This document shows positions 55,436 through 64,000 of a DNA stretch of 64,000 nt, in pieces (within the stretch, counting starts at the first letter, position 1; each line of letters starts with the position of its first letter). The stretch lies in NCBI RefSeq assembly GCF_011493005.1, contig NZ_CP049156.1, positions 3,946,355-4,010,354 of the forward strand. Direction: 5' to 3'. A model generated the notes under the pieces. The model was given only the letters and a program-made list of their open reading frames with translations, was not told the origin of the DNA and did no database searches. Source of the stretch: Caballeronia sp. SBC1. Its GTDB lineage: Bacteria; Pseudomonadota; Gammaproteobacteria; Burkholderiales; Burkholderiaceae. The translations under genes were made by a program, and so were the position numbers.

Positions 55436-55780
55436 TCACTGCTTAATAAATCGATCCGCAGTCCACAAGCCCTGTGTATCGCTGTTAGAGGCATTCACGA
55501 ATTCGACATCATGGCCGACAACTTGTACTACACGGAAATGAGCGCCTTCCGGAGTCGGCAAGCATTGAAACCCGCTGAAGAATTCCTGCATTTTCTGTTG
55601 CTCGCCTGCCTGGGCGTGCTGATCGGCGGAATCGAATTTGTCCTTCGATAAACATCCGTACGCGTTAGGCATGAAACTGAACGTTTGTTGCGGCTGGACC
55701 ACCTTGTCCTGGGCTTGAACCGAGGTGATCGCGCCCAATAAGCCGATCATCGCAAAACCAGCAATGGCGCGCTTTTTCAT
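55436..55780 (-). CDS. Small exported protein, unknown function
   Basis: This 114-residue protein has a signal peptide (MKKRAIAGFAMIGLLGAITS, ending SVQA-Q). The mature part of about 90 residues has two Cys (YGCLSKD, GFQCLPT) that could form a disulfide. GGAGG precedes the ATG. I do not recognise the family. Confidence 0.75.
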   Translation of the reverse strand: MKKRAIAGFAMIGLLGAITSVQAQDKVVQPQQTFSFMPNAYGCLSKDKFDSADQHAQAGEQQKMQEFFSGFQCLPTPEGAHFRVVQVVGHDVEFVNASNSDTQGLWTADRFIKQ

Positions 55781-55998
55781 CTATAGCCTCCATGCAACTC
55801 TTGAGCGGGGATTTAGCTATGTATTCAGTGACTAGTTATTAATCTGCAGCGTTTATCCTAGACGAGAATTTGCAAGAGGCAAGCACAACTTGTGTGCGTT
55901 CGCAACAAGACAGATTGTCGCAGTTGGATATTTCGGATTAAGCGGCTTTAAGCGCGCGGCGCTGTTGTCAAAAATCGCTAATGATGCGGCGCATATAG

Positions 55999-56064
55999 AA
56001 AAAACAATAAAAGATGCCCGGTTCGCTGGAACCGGGCATTAACCTCACGAATGAGGGAGGAGAC
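55999..56064 (-). ncRNA. Predicted small RNA 2, related to small RNA 1
   Basis: On the minus strand a promoter (56070-56096) predicts an RNA starting near 56064 with GUCUCCUCCC at its 5' end. A short hairpin with a UUCG loop (CCUCA, UUCG, UGAGG) follows, then the terminator ATGCCCGGTT, loop, AACCGGGCAT (56014-56039) and a T-rich tail. The 5' motif and overall plan match small RNA 1 at 53889. Nothing else is seen in 55781-56320. Confidence 0.5.
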
Positions 56065-56069
56065 ACTAC

Positions 56070-56096
56070 AGAATATCGAGCCAGATCGCTGGTCAA
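56070..56096 (-). promoter_or_regulatory. Probable promoter of small RNA 2
   Basis: On the minus strand TTGACC (56091-56096), a 15-bp spacer and TATTCT (56070-56075). The spacer is short, so this is weaker evidence than for small RNA 1. Confidence 0.4.
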
Positions 56097-56320
56097 AGCC
56101 CGGTTAGGGCCAAGCAGAATTTGTGCCGAAGCCGGAAATCGACGACAGAAAAGCGAATTAGCTGATGAAATCGTTTCAAGTCAGAGACTTGGTGCGTGAC
56201 GCTTTTCTCTGCGATATCGGCGGCGTGCTTCGAGCCGGCTGCACGTTCCGCTGTTTTTACACAGTGTCTTGTCAGATCCGGATCTTCGTGGATTAATCGA
56301 TGCTTCCACCAGGAGCTTCC

Positions 56321-56947
56321 ATGACCCTCGCTCAATGGCTGCCGTTCGCGGTCGCCTCTGCCATCCTTGTTGCTATCCCCGGACCCACTGTGCTGCTGGT
56401 TGTCTCCTATGCGCTCGGCCACGGCCGCAAATATGCGCTAGCTACAACGGCCGGCGTTGCGTTGGGCGACCTTACGTCGATGACCGCTTCCATGCTCGGG
56501 CTTGGCGTGTTGCTGGCAGCATCGGCAGAATTGTTCATGGTTCTGAAATGGGTGGGCGCGGCATATCTTGTTTATCTGGGCATCAAGCTGTGGCGCGCGC
56601 CCGTGATGGATACCGATGCGGTCAGCGCGCCCGCCGAGTTGCGAACAGGACGGATCGTCGCTCATGCTTACGCGGTGACCACGCTCAATCCGAAGAGCAT
56701 CATTTTCTTTATTGCGTTCTTGCCGCAATTCATCGATCCGCATGTGGCGAGCATTTCGCAGATTGCGATCATGGAGGCGACGTTTGTTGGCTTGGCTGCG
56801 GCGAATGCGTTCGCGTACGCGATGCTCGCATCGGTCGCGCGGCGGGCAATTCGGCGGCCCGCCGTGCAGCGGACGGTGAACCGGACCGGCGGCGCGCTTT
56901 TGATGGGGGCGGGGGTGTTTGCGGCGGCTTGGAAGAGGGCGGTTTGA
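56321..56947 (+). CDS. LysE/RhtB-family amino acid exporter
   Basis: This inner-membrane exporter of about 208 residues has six hydrophobic segments. MTLAQWLPFAVASAILVAIP with the following GPTVLLVVSYALGHG motif and ATTLNP-like VTTLNPKSIIFFIAFLPQF are typical. The ATG at 56321 follows AGGAGC. Its last ~30 codons are repeated imperfectly at 58182-58293, on the far side of dinD. Confidence 0.92.
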   Translation: MTLAQWLPFAVASAILVAIPGPTVLLVVSYALGHGRKYALATTAGVALGDLTSMTASMLGLGVLLAASAELFMVLKWVGAAYLVYLGIKLWRAPVMDTDAVSAPAELRTGRIVAHAYAVTTLNPKSIIFFIAFLPQFIDPHVASISQIAIMEATFVGLAAANAFAYAMLASVARRAIRRPAVQRTVNRTGGALLMGAGVFAAAWKRAV

Positions 56948-56960
56948 GTTGGATGAGCGG
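56847..56960 (+). repeat. Long direct repeat, left copy (lysE 3' end)
   Basis: This stretch covers the last codons of the LysE exporter gene and a few bases beyond. It recurs at 58182-58293 with scattered substitutions, a few missing bases near the left end and one deleted base in a G run. The two copies flank dinD. Confidence 0.75.
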
Positions 56961-57129
56961 GCTCGGGCGATATCGACAATTAAGTTGTCGCGTGCACCCG
57001 CCTTGATTCGGCAGCGCATTGCCGCGCTTCGATTGCACGGTTCCCAGCAGACTATCCGCGGTAAATGCGCTGCCGCCAGAGGGATGTTTCGCCAGTCGCG
57101 CGCGATTTAACCGTCTACGGAGTAGGAGC

Positions 57130-57978
57130 TTATTCTTCGAGCTGCTTTTTTTGTCGCTCAAGCTGCTGGATGCTCATTTCCGGTGTAAGCAAAGCCTCTG
57201 GCATCGTGCCACCGAGCTCGTGGATTGTCTGACGCACTTTGCTGCCGACTTCAAAATGTGTTTGATTCGCTTGACGCTTGCTGCCCACCCGATCCCGTTG
57301 AAGTTTCTCTTCCGTTTACGTCGCGCGGAAAAGATTTGCGGCGAGTTCGATACTGCCCATGTGGTCCAAGATTTTTTGGCTCTTTTTCAGACCCTTGTGG
57401 GAGTGAATATCTTTAGCTCCAAGCCCACCGTACAAACCTTTGTACCCGTGGTCCTGAAAGACCGCGTAGTCCAACGTTGTTGCCACGCCAGCATCGCGCG
57501 CCGCGGCGCTCAAGGCTTTGTTGTGGTGCACCAGCTCGCCACGAAGCACAAGGCGCCGCTGATCCTCCGACATGCCGGCGAATGCTTTGTCATCGCTTAA
57601 TTCCTGGCGCCGTGTTTGTAGCGCGAAGTAAGTTTGCCCATTCGCGATCACCGGCTTCGACGGGTCACCGTTCTGAACGATGAGATAGCAGGCATACCGG
57701 GAGAGCTTGAAGTCGGTTATCGCCCGCTTCGCTCCTGATCCAAGTACGACCATTTTGGTGACTTCACCGAAATGGTCTCCGACCGGATGAGCCGAACGCT
57801 CGCAAGCAATCCTCGCTTTTTCAATGACTTGCAAAAAATTGCGCCAGTCTTGATAGTCCAGCAACGGAGCGAGGTTGCGTGCAAACCAAAACTCGGAATC
57901 GTCTTCGTTGAGTTGCTTGATGCTCTCAAAGGTGCGGTGATGCAGCGCCGCTATTGGCTTGTTGTTCAACACAGACAA
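57130..57978 (-). pseudogene. dinD: DNA-damage-inducible protein D (dinD) interrupted by a stop codon
   Basis: The first 220 codons encode a DinD-like protein (N-terminal Bro-N-type region, NLAPLLDYQDWRNFLQVIEK; GSIELAANLFRAT at the end). Codon 221 (57316-57318) is TAA. Past it the same frame continues for 61 codons with clear DinD sequence (TEEKLQRDRV, GSKVRQTIHELGGTMPEALL) to TAA at 57130-57132. A CAA to TAA change explains it. The whole frame would give 282 residues, near normal length. A LexA box lies upstream. Confidence 0.85.
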
Positions 57979-58042
57979 CTCCTAGGCCAGCTTGGCAAGG
58001 CAGCAGGTTGCCGATATTGGTCAACCTTCACGATTGATTGCA

Positions 58043-58058
58043 CTGTGTTTTTGTACAG
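58043..58058. promoter_or_regulatory. LexA (SOS) box upstream of dinD
   Basis: CTGTGTTTTTGTACAG is a perfect CTGT-N8-ACAG match. It ends 65 bp from the dinD start codon, so dinD is or was SOS controlled. Confidence 0.85.
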
Positions 58059-58181
58059 GTATGAGGGCCATGCCGGGTCTTCAAACGTTCTTGCCGGTTG
58101 TCGCTCGGCTGAAGGCAGTGGACGCACCTTTGAAGGCGATTTTGAATTGCTCTCAACCATGTCGCAGACTGCGAACCAGGC

Positions 58182-58293
58182 CAATTCGGTGGCGACGTGC
58201 AGCGTACGGTGAATCGAACCGGCGGCGCGCTGGTGATGGGGCGGGGGTGTTTGCGGTGGCTTGGAAGAAGGCGGTTGAGGCTTGGATGAGCGG
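58182..58293 (+). repeat. Long direct repeat, right copy (fragment of lysE 3' end)
   Basis: This is a degraded second copy of the 3' end of the LysE exporter gene (see 56847-56960). No lysE sequence precedes it, and a one-base deletion breaks the frame. It marks the right side of the dinD segment. Confidence 0.75.
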
Positions 58294-58363
58294 CGCCGGG
58301 GAAGCCCCGGCGTTCACCCACTTCGTTCGGCGTTGCCACGACGCTCTGAATAAGATGCCCGAA

Positions 58364-58501
58364 TCACAAGCCAAGCCATCCAAGCCACACGGCCGTTCGC
58401 CAGAGCCCGGCGATAATGATCACGGCAGCGATGGTGGCCAAGGCTATCTGCCTGCGGCAGCGAGTTGCTTGCTCTTCATCGAGACCCTTGGGTTTCGCCA
58501 T
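58364..58501 (-). CDS. Small membrane protein of 45 residues, unknown function
   Basis: The frame starts MAKPKGLDEEQATRCRRQIA and continues with a membrane helix (LATIAAVIIIAGLWRTAVW) to the end. AGGGAG lies 7 nt before the ATG. A charged N-terminus followed by one helix is typical of small inner-membrane proteins. I do not recognise a family. It lies between the lysE repeat and mnmE. Confidence 0.5.
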   Translation of the reverse strand: MAKPKGLDEEQATRCRRQIALATIAAVIIIAGLWRTAVWLGWLGL

Positions 58502-58567
58502 TTTGGGCTCCCTGCGTGGCTTCTCTTCTGGAATCCTACATCAGGAACGCTGTGAGCCACGCCACGC

Positions 58568-59956
58568 CTACTTCCCAATACAAAACCGGCTGAAAATCAC
58601 TCCCAACAGATCATCGGAGCTGAACTCCCCGGTGATCGAATTCAGCTGATCCTGCGCGAGCCGCAGCTCTTCGGCGAACAAATCGAGGGCTTGCGAATTC
58701 TGGTCTGCATGGTCCGCGGCAATCGCCAGATGTTCCCGCGCCGAGCGCAGCGCGATCAAATGCCGCTCGCGTGCCAGATAGATACTTTCCGCACCCGCCT
58801 GCCACCCTGCAATCTTGAGCAACTCGCTGCGCAATATCGCGATGCCATCGCCGGTTTTGGCCGATAACCGCACATCGCGCACGCCATCAGCGGCCGTTTC
58901 CGCCGATGCCTCCACGCCCGCCAGATCGGCCTTGTTCAACACGCGCACGACCGGCACGCCCGCCGGAAAACGCGCCGAGATTGCTACATCGTCGACACTC
59001 AGCGCCTCGCGTGCGTCCAGCAGATGCAGCACGACATCGGCGCGGCCGATCTCCCCCCACGTCCGCTCAATACCAATCCGCTCCACCTCGTCCTGCGTTT
59101 CGCGCAGGCCGGCGGTATCGATCACATGCAGTGGAATGCCTTCAATCTGAATAGTCTGCGTGACCTTGTCGCGCGTGGTGCCGGCAATCGGCGTGACGAT
59201 AGCGAGTTCCGCGCCCGCCAACGCATTCAGCAACGACGATTTGCCCACGTTCGGTTGCCCCGCGAGCACGACCGACAGCCCCTCGCGCAGCAGCGCGCCT
59301 TGACGAGCATCGGCGAGCACCTTGTCCAGCAACGCTCGGATGCGGGCGAGCTTGCCGCGGGCATCGGCGGCTTCCAGGAAGTCGATCTCCTCCTCGGGGA
59401 AATCGAGCGTCGCTTCGACCAGCATGCGCAACGTGATCACGTCTTCCACAAGCGCATGGATTTCGCGCGAGAAAGCGCCATCGAGCGAGCGGCCTGCCGA
59501 GCGTGCCGCGGCTTCCGTGCTCGCCTCGATCAAGTCGGCAACAGCCTCGGCTTGGGCCAGGTCGAGCTTGTCGTTGAGAAACGCACGGCGCGTGAATTCA
59601 CCCGGTTCGGCCAAGCGCACCCCGAACTCACGACCGGTATCGACAGCTCGCTGCAACAGCAGTTGCAACACGATCGGACCGCCGTGCCCCTGCAACTCGA
59701 GCACGTGCTCGCCGGTGTAGGAATGCGGCGCGGGGAAATACAGTGCAATCCCGCGATCGATCGCCTCGCCGCGTGCATCGATGAACGGCACATAGCTCGC
59801 GTGCCGCGCCTCAAGCAACTGGCCGCATAGTGCAAGCATTGCGTGCTTCGCCGCTGCTTCACCCGCTCGGCCGAACGACAGCCGGATTACGCCGATACCT
59901 CCACGCCCCGGGGCAGTGGCGATCGCGACAATCGGATCGGAGTCGTGGTTGGACAT
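58568..59956 (-). CDS. mnmE: tRNA modification GTPase MnmE (TrmE)
   Basis: This 462-residue GTPase works with MnmG on wobble U34. The N-terminus [20 protein letters not shown] binds the one-carbon donor. The G domain has [26 protein letters not shown] and NKAD. It ends FCIGK with the essential Cys. The ATG at 59956 matches family length; the frame from 59995 adds 13 residues. Confidence 0.97.
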   Translation of the reverse strand: MSNHDSDPIVAIATAPGRGGIGVIRLSFGRAGEAAAKHAMLALCGQLLEARHASYVPFIDARGEAIDRGIALYFPAPHSYTGEHVLELQGHGGPIVLQLLLQRAVDTGREFGVRLAEPGEFTRRAFLNDKLDLAQAEAVADLIEASTEAAARSAGRSLDGAFSREIHALVEDVITLRMLVEATLDFPEEEIDFLEAADARGKLARIRALLDKVLADARQGALLREGLSVVLAGQPNVGKSSLLNALAGAELAIVTPIAGTTRDKVTQTIQIEGIPLHVIDTAGLRETQDEVERIGIERTWGEIGRADVVLHLLDAREALSVDDVAISARFPAGVPVVRVLNKADLAGVEASAETAADGVRDVRLSAKTGDGIAILRSELLKIAGWQAGAESIYLARERHLIALRSAREHLAIAADHADQNSQALDLFAEELRLAQDQLNSITGEFSSDDLLGVIFSRFCIGK

Positions 59957-60268
59957 GGTTTTTCGAGCGTAACGCGGGCGAATGAGTGGCGGCATTGTAG
60001 CGCGGCGCTTTCGTTTCGCTGCGCCGCACGAATCGCTAGGATGATTCTTAATTTATCTTATGTGGGATATGATGAACCATCGGAACGGCTGTTGGTGTGC
60101 ATCGTTTCATTGGGTGCAAATGTGGTCGTTATTGGGTCACGCCGATCAATCCACCATCGCGGCATTCTGGTGTTGTTTTTCCTGAACGCGCTAAAAATGA
60201 GAAAGATGCGCCATATCTAGCGTAGGCGGTTGACTCCGCCACTGCGTTTGCCTCGCACAATCGCGACC
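59957..60268. other. Intergenic region between mnmE and the divergent regulator-like gene
   Basis: No gene is seen. An AT-rich part at 60040-60080 probably contains promoter elements for one or both divergent genes, but I could not assign them. Confidence 0.35.
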
Positions 60269-60688
60269 ATGCCAACACCCAAAGAGAAAACCGATTTTTC
60301 GGATCGGCTCAAATTTTCAATGACGCGCGCGCCCGAGAAAATGCGCGGCGCTACCGATCTCGCATTGCATTTCAATTTGCGTTATCACGGCGAACCCGTT
60401 TCGCCGCAAACCACGCATAAGTGGCTGACCGCGCGTTCAATTCCCACTGCCGACAAACTGGCGACACTCGCAGAATGGTTCAAGGTCGAGCAGCACTGGC
60501 TTCATTACGGACCACCGCCGAGCGGGAATCCGCAAAATGCGCCGAAGCCGATCACGCACGACGATAAGTATCCGGCCTCCGAAGAGACGCTCGAACTGGC
60601 TTCGAAGATCGAGGCGCTCTCACCGCATCACCGGTATTTGCTGGAAGAACTCATTGACCAGTTTTATGGGGCGGGTGGGAAACGCTAA
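60269..60688 (+). CDS. Small helix-turn-helix-like protein, possible regulator
   Basis: This protein of about 139 residues begins MPTPKEKTDFSDRLKFSMTR. The block GEPVSPQTTHKWLTARSIPT followed by ADKLATLAEWFKVEQHWLHY resembles the XRE-type helix-turn-helix and the linker found in phage-repressor-like proteins. The C-terminus is helical and acidic. A TTG at 60230 could extend it. It shares a terminator with yidC. Target unknown. Confidence 0.75.
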   Translation: MPTPKEKTDFSDRLKFSMTRAPEKMRGATDLALHFNLRYHGEPVSPQTTHKWLTARSIPTADKLATLAEWFKVEQHWLHYGPPPSGNPQNAPKPITHDDKYPASEETLELASKIEALSPHHRYLLEELIDQFYGAGGKR

Positions 60689-60717
60689 AGCGCGTACTGA
60701 AACAATTTACAGAAACA

Positions 60718-60743
60718 AAAACGCCCGGCAAGCCGGGCGTTTT
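60718..60743. terminator. Bidirectional terminator between the regulator-like gene and yidC
   Basis: AAAACGCCCGGC, AA, GCCGGGCGTTTT is a perfect 12-bp stem with T runs on both strands. It lies between convergent genes. Confidence 0.9.
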
Positions 60744-60766
60744 CAATCCAACCGAAGGTCAAAAGC

Positions 60767-62443
60767 TTAAGCCTTGGCGACCTTCTTCTGTCCCATCATG
60801 CGCGTGATGTAATACTGCTGCGCGATGGAGAGCACGTTATTCACGACGTAATACAGCACTAGTCCTGACGGGAAGAAGAAGAACATGACCGAGAACGCCA
60901 GCGGCATGAACATCATCATCTTGGCCTGAACCGGATCCGGCGGCGTGGGATTCAGCCGCGTTTGCAGGAACATGGACACGGCCATCATCACCGGCAGGAT
61001 GTAGAACGGATCGGCCTGCGACAAATCGTGAATCCACAAGATCCACGGTGCACCGCGCATTTCCACCGACGACAGCAACACCCAGTACAGCGAGATGAAC
61101 ACCGGAATCTGCACAACCACCGGCAGACAGCCGCCGAACGGATTCACCTTCTCGGTTTTATAGAGCGCCATCAGTTCCGCGTTCATCTTCTGCGGATCGC
61201 CCTTATACCGTTCACGCAATTGCGTCATGCGCGGCGTGATGGTCTTCATGCGTGCCATCGACTTGTAGCTTGCCGCCGACAGCGGGAAGAACACCGCCTT
61301 GATCAACAACGTGAGCAGGATAATCGACCAGCCCCAGTTGCCCACATAGCTATGGATCTTCTCGAGCAGCCAGAACAGCGGCTTCGCGATGATCGTCACC
61401 ATGCCATAGTCTTTCACAAGCTCGAGACCCGGTGCGACGCCTTCCAGCATCCGCTCTTCTTCAGGACCAGCAAAAAGCCGCGCCTGCACGTCGACGGTCT
61501 GTCCCGGCGCAATGGTCTGCAACGGCTGCTGCACGCCGACGCGATACAACGCGGGATCGATCTTCTGCACGTAGATATCGCGCTTCACGCCCTGCTGCGG
61601 AATCCACGCGGATGCAAAGTAATGCTGCACCATTGCGACCCAGCCGTTATCGGCGGAGGGCGCGAAATCTTCCTTGCCCTTGTCGATATCGCTGAACGTC
61701 ATCTTCTGGAAGTGATGCTGCTCGGTATAAACAGCCGGCCCAATGAACGTATGCGAGAAGCGCGGCGTTTCCACCGGCGAATCGTCGCGCACGAGCTCCA
61801 TATAGAGGCGCGGCGTGACCGGCGCAGTGCCGACGTTCTGCACCTTCGTGTCCACACCAATCACATAGCTGCCGCGCGTGAACGTATAGGTCTTGATGAC
61901 CTTCACGCCACCCTTGACCGGCGACTGGAACGAGATCGACATCGTCTTGCCGTCACCCATCGTCGTCTGGCTGCCCGGTACGAGCGTGAAGACGTCGTTG
62001 TGGTTCGGGAAGTCGCCGCCGAGCAGGCCCGTGCGCGCGAGATACGTGTGCGTCGCGGTGTGATCGAAGAGCGTGATGTACAGATCCGGCTGCTTGCCGT
62101 CACCTTCCTTCACGAGCGACAGCTTCGAAAGCGTGCCGCCGCGAGTATCGATCTGGCCGGAGTAGACGTCCGTGGAGAAATTCACGAGCTGGTCTGCGGC
62201 GCTCGACGCGGGTGCGTTCGAACCAGGCGCGGCCGATGCGCCGGGTACGCCAGGAGTGGCCGGCAAATCGGCGGCTTGCGTGCCCGGCGTCGTCGTTCCC
62301 GGTGCAGCGCTGCCGACCGTCTTGGTCGGGACGGCGCTCGGGAAGAACATCGACGGGCGCCCATGGTCACGTTGCCAGTTGTCGAACAGCATGACAGCCG
62401 ACATGAAAAAGATGACCCATAGGACGGTACGTTTGATATCCAT
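60767..62443 (-). CDS. yidC: Membrane protein insertase YidC
   Basis: This 558-residue insertase folds proteins into the inner membrane. It starts [20 protein letters not shown], has a large periplasmic beta domain (about 90-350) and a C-terminal five-helix core with the hydrophilic-groove Arg in [16 protein letters not shown]. It ends in a basic tail ([10 protein letters not shown]). It is 8 bp after yidD in rpmH-rnpA-yidD-yidC. Confidence 0.97.
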   Translation of the reverse strand: MDIKRTVLWVIFFMSAVMLFDNWQRDHGRPSMFFPSAVPTKTVGSAAPGTTTPGTQAADLPATPGVPGASAAPGSNAPASSAADQLVNFSTDVYSGQIDTRGGTLSKLSLVKEGDGKQPDLYITLFDHTATHTYLARTGLLGGDFPNHNDVFTLVPGSQTTMGDGKTMSISFQSPVKGGVKVIKTYTFTRGSYVIGVDTKVQNVGTAPVTPRLYMELVRDDSPVETPRFSHTFIGPAVYTEQHHFQKMTFSDIDKGKEDFAPSADNGWVAMVQHYFASAWIPQQGVKRDIYVQKIDPALYRVGVQQPLQTIAPGQTVDVQARLFAGPEEERMLEGVAPGLELVKDYGMVTIIAKPLFWLLEKIHSYVGNWGWSIILLTLLIKAVFFPLSAASYKSMARMKTITPRMTQLRERYKGDPQKMNAELMALYKTEKVNPFGGCLPVVVQIPVFISLYWVLLSSVEMRGAPWILWIHDLSQADPFYILPVMMAVSMFLQTRLNPTPPDPVQAKMMMFMPLAFSVMFFFFPSGLVLYYVVNNVLSIAQQYYITRMMGQKKVAKA

Positions 62444-62451
62444 GCGTTGTC

Positions 62452-62850
62452 TCAGTGTCGATCGAAGAGCGCGTTATTGGCGCCGTGGGGGTTTGAACTC
62501 ACTGAATTTGCCGGGTCCGACGAAGCTGGATTTGGCGAATTCGATGAATTCGGGGCAGAGTCTTCGACTGGGTCGGCCGCTGACGCGCCATCCTGCTGAA
62601 CGCAGCCGGCGGCGGACGGAGGCACGGGGACCAGATCGATGCCGCCAGCCGAAAACGGATGGCAGCGGCACAGACGTTTCGCTGCGAGGAATGAGCCACG
62701 CGCGGCGCCATGATACTGGATTGCTTCGCGCGCGTAGTCAGAACACGATGGGTAAAAGCGGCACCGATTGCCGAGCATGGGGCTCACTGCAACCTTGTAG
62801 AAGCGTAATAAGGCGATCAACGCCGTTTCTGCCATTCGTGCCGTCTGCAT
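62452..62850 (-). CDS. yidD: Membrane protein insertion efficiency factor YidD
   Basis: This 132-residue protein has the YidD core [20 protein letters not shown] with [15 protein letters not shown] and the Cys-rich [17 protein letters not shown]. The C-terminus carries an extra Ser/Asn/Pro-rich tail of about 45 residues not needed for the family. ATG at 62835 is an alternative start. Confidence 0.95.
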   Translation of the reverse strand: MQTARMAETALIALLRFYKVAVSPMLGNRCRFYPSCSDYAREAIQYHGAARGSFLAAKRLCRCHPFSAGGIDLVPVPPSAAGCVQQDGASAADPVEDSAPNSSNSPNPASSDPANSVSSNPHGANNALFDRH

Positions 62851-62902
62851 AGAATTCGCGCTCGGGTCGACGCCGGACAAGCCGGTGTGCGCCTGAAGCG
62901 GC

Positions 62903-63439
62903 TCATGAGCCCGCAGGCGCGGGTGGGTCGTTGACGATGGGCGATGCACCCTGCTCCCCCATGCCTTCAGTACGTCGAGCGGCTTCGCGCACTGCACGGT
63001 CAAGCAGGCCGTCGATTTCTTCGCGAAACAACGTACGCAGCGGCGGCGATTTCGCGCTCGGCATGGCCTTGCGGTCAATTTTCGCATGCAACCGCAGCAG
63101 GATGTCCCAACCGCCAAGCTCCGCGCGCCGAAGCCGGAATGCCTCGCGCGCCAACCGCTTGATCAGATTGCGTGTCACTGCGCGCGGCGCAAACTTCTTG
63201 CCGATAACCAGGCCCAGTCGCGCCTCGTTGCCTGTTGGCTTGCCATACAGGACAAAGTGCGGGGACCGGCGCCAAGGGCGCAAACGAAAAACGGATGAGT
63301 ATTCATCCGTTTTCAGCAGCCTTGCGGCCTTGGGGAACGCGGCACTCGCTCGCAACTGACTGATTTCCTGTCCGGAGCTTGTCGTGCTGCGCACCTGGCC
63401 GTCGCACGCGTCTGGGCGAGTGCCGGGGTGCGCCGTCAA
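62903..63439 (-). CDS. rnpA: Ribonuclease P protein component RnpA
   Basis: This protein of up to 178 residues assists the RNA of RNase P in cutting tRNA leaders. The core [20 protein letters not shown] and the RNR-type motif [20 protein letters not shown] are clear. The frame opens with TTG at 63439, 8 bp after the rpmH stop, and adds about 30 residues before the core. The true start may be internal. Confidence 0.95.
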   Translation of the reverse strand: MTAHPGTRPDACDGQVRSTTSSGQEISQLRASAAFPKAARLLKTDEYSSVFRLRPWRRSPHFVLYGKPTGNEARLGLVIGKKFAPRAVTRNLIKRLAREAFRLRRAELGGWDILLRLHAKIDRKAMPSAKSPPLRTLFREEIDGLLDRAVREAARRTEGMGEQGASPIVNDPPAPAGS

Positions 63440-63447
63440 AAGCGACC

Positions 63448-63582
63448 TTATACAGCCAGGCGCTTGCGGCCCTTCGCGCGACGTGCGTTGATCACCTTGC
63501 GGCCGCCGGCCGTCTTCATACGGACGCGGAAGCCATGGGTACGCTTGCGGCGGGTAACGGAAGGTTGGTAAGTGCGTTTCAT
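63448..63582 (-). CDS. rpmH: Large-subunit ribosomal protein bL34
   Basis: This 44-residue protein reads [20 protein letters not shown] and ends KRLAV, a full-length bL34. It opens the rpmH-rnpA-yidD-yidC operon. dnaA is expected just right of this window on the opposite strand. Confidence 0.98.
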   Translation of the reverse strand: MKRTYQPSVTRRKRTHGFRVRMKTAGGRKVINARRAKGRKRLAV

Positions 63583-63686
63583 GTTGGTCTCACTTGGGTA
63601 AAAACGGACCCCCGGCCACGCGTAAGCGACGTAAAAGGCGACGCACCGGCCGGTGGTACAGGAATTCGGGTTTTGCGGAACCCGCT

Positions 63687-63715
63687 ATTTAAACCGTTTT
63701 CCTATTGACCGTCAA
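63687..63715 (-). promoter_or_regulatory. Probable rpmH promoter with palindromic -35 region
   Basis: On the minus strand TTGACG (63710-63715), a 17-bp spacer and TTAAAT (63687-63692). The -35 lies in a palindrome, CCTATTGAC-C-GTCAATAGG (63701-63719), which puts a TTGAC on both strands. Confidence 0.5.
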
Positions 63716-63792
63716 TAGGTTACGAGGCATGGCGAGCGGTTTTCGAAGAAGTCCACAGGCCTGATGATTCGATCGGCGACATGGTCAGTCCC

Positions 63793-63801
63793 TGTGGATA
63801 A
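63793..63801 (-). promoter_or_regulatory. DnaA box in the rpmH-dnaA intergenic region
   Basis: TGTGGATAA is the complement of a perfect TTATCCACA box. It most likely serves DnaA autoregulation of the dnaA gene expected to the right; only one perfect box is visible here. No coding start for dnaA is seen before 64000. Confidence 0.65.
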
Positions 63802-64000
63802 CTCGCGCCGCGGTTGCGTTTGGCGTTAGAATCTCCGCTCAATCCGACGTAACCGCATGTTGTCCCGGTCCGCTGTACCGCCTGCAAAAGCATGGTGGAC
63901 AAGGCTCTGGGGCACGCTTGCCCGCGCGCACCGGGCCTTGGCGCCGCGTGGCGGCGAGGGCGGCGGCAGGACTCGCGGTAAACCCTAACGACAGCATTCG

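Noticed and set aside
60962..62422. 486-residue open frame on the plus strand
   Set aside because: It lies antisense to yidC, is rich in Arg and His, shows no domain, and is a product of high GC third-position bias.
1..64000. CRISPR arrays, rRNA, tRNA genes or complete insertion sequences
   Set aside because: I saw no regularly spaced repeats, no tRNA cloverleaf patterns, no rRNA sequence and no transposase; a tRNA scan would be needed to exclude a missed tRNA.

Overview
The window is chromosomal DNA from a high-GC betaproteobacterium of the Burkholderia group, most likely Paraburkholderia or Caballeronia. The gene content supports this: a gspD-E-F-C-G-H-I-J-K-L-M-N type II secretion cluster with a short, displaced gspC; rpmH-rnpA-yidD-yidC; mnmE and mnmG at opposite ends; hupB; and two large branched-chain amino acid (Liv) ABC transporter clusters. 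It is an origin-proximal region of the main chromosome. mnmG is cut by the left edge, and rpmH with a DnaA box (normally next to dnaA) lies at the right edge.

Layout. 1-1.3 kb: mnmG start and two near-perfect parS sites. 1.3-7.7 kb: first Liv cluster, with a LivM-LivG fusion and two tandem substrate-binding proteins. 8.2-13.1 kb: second Liv cluster. 13.6-16.3 kb: GMC oxidoreductase divergent from a LysR regulator. 16.5-21.2 kb: CYTH protein, Lrp regulator, phhB, a two-component system and a SET-domain protein. 21.5-25.1 kb: ene-reductase, MOSC protein, amidotransferase-like protein and a MarR regulator. 25.4-29.0 kb: two inverted, sequence-related DnaA-box/DnaA-trio modules that flank a YbdK-type ligase and a CPA2 antiporter; this is the best origin candidate. 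29.0-33.6 kb: mnmC with a decayed methyltransferase half, hupB, a CobW-like GTPase and a transglycosylase. 34.1-45.9 kb: type II secretion operon. 45.9-53.7 kb: outer-membrane efflux lipoprotein, lipoprotein, gshA, alkA and ada. 53.7-58.5 kb: small accessory stretch with two predicted small RNAs carrying anti-Shine-Dalgarno motifs, VOC protein, yaeQ, LysE exporter, a dinD broken by one stop codon but still with a perfect LexA box, a duplicated lysE 3' end and a 45-residue membrane protein. 58.6-64.0 kb: mnmE, a small DNA-binding-like protein, and yidC-yidD-rnpA-rpmH.

The genes fall into a few themes: chromosome replication and segregation (origin modules, parS, HU, DnaA box), tRNA wobble-uridine modification (mnmG, mnmE, mnmC), amino-acid uptake and export, protein secretion and membrane insertion, and DNA-damage response (ada, alkA, dinD). 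The most unusual observations are the paired origin-like modules, parS palindromes that double as terminators, the two related small RNAs, and several proteins missing family-defining residues (LivF Walker A lysine, MnmC SAM motif, CobW CxCC motif). All calls come from reading the sequence by eye; no searches were run.
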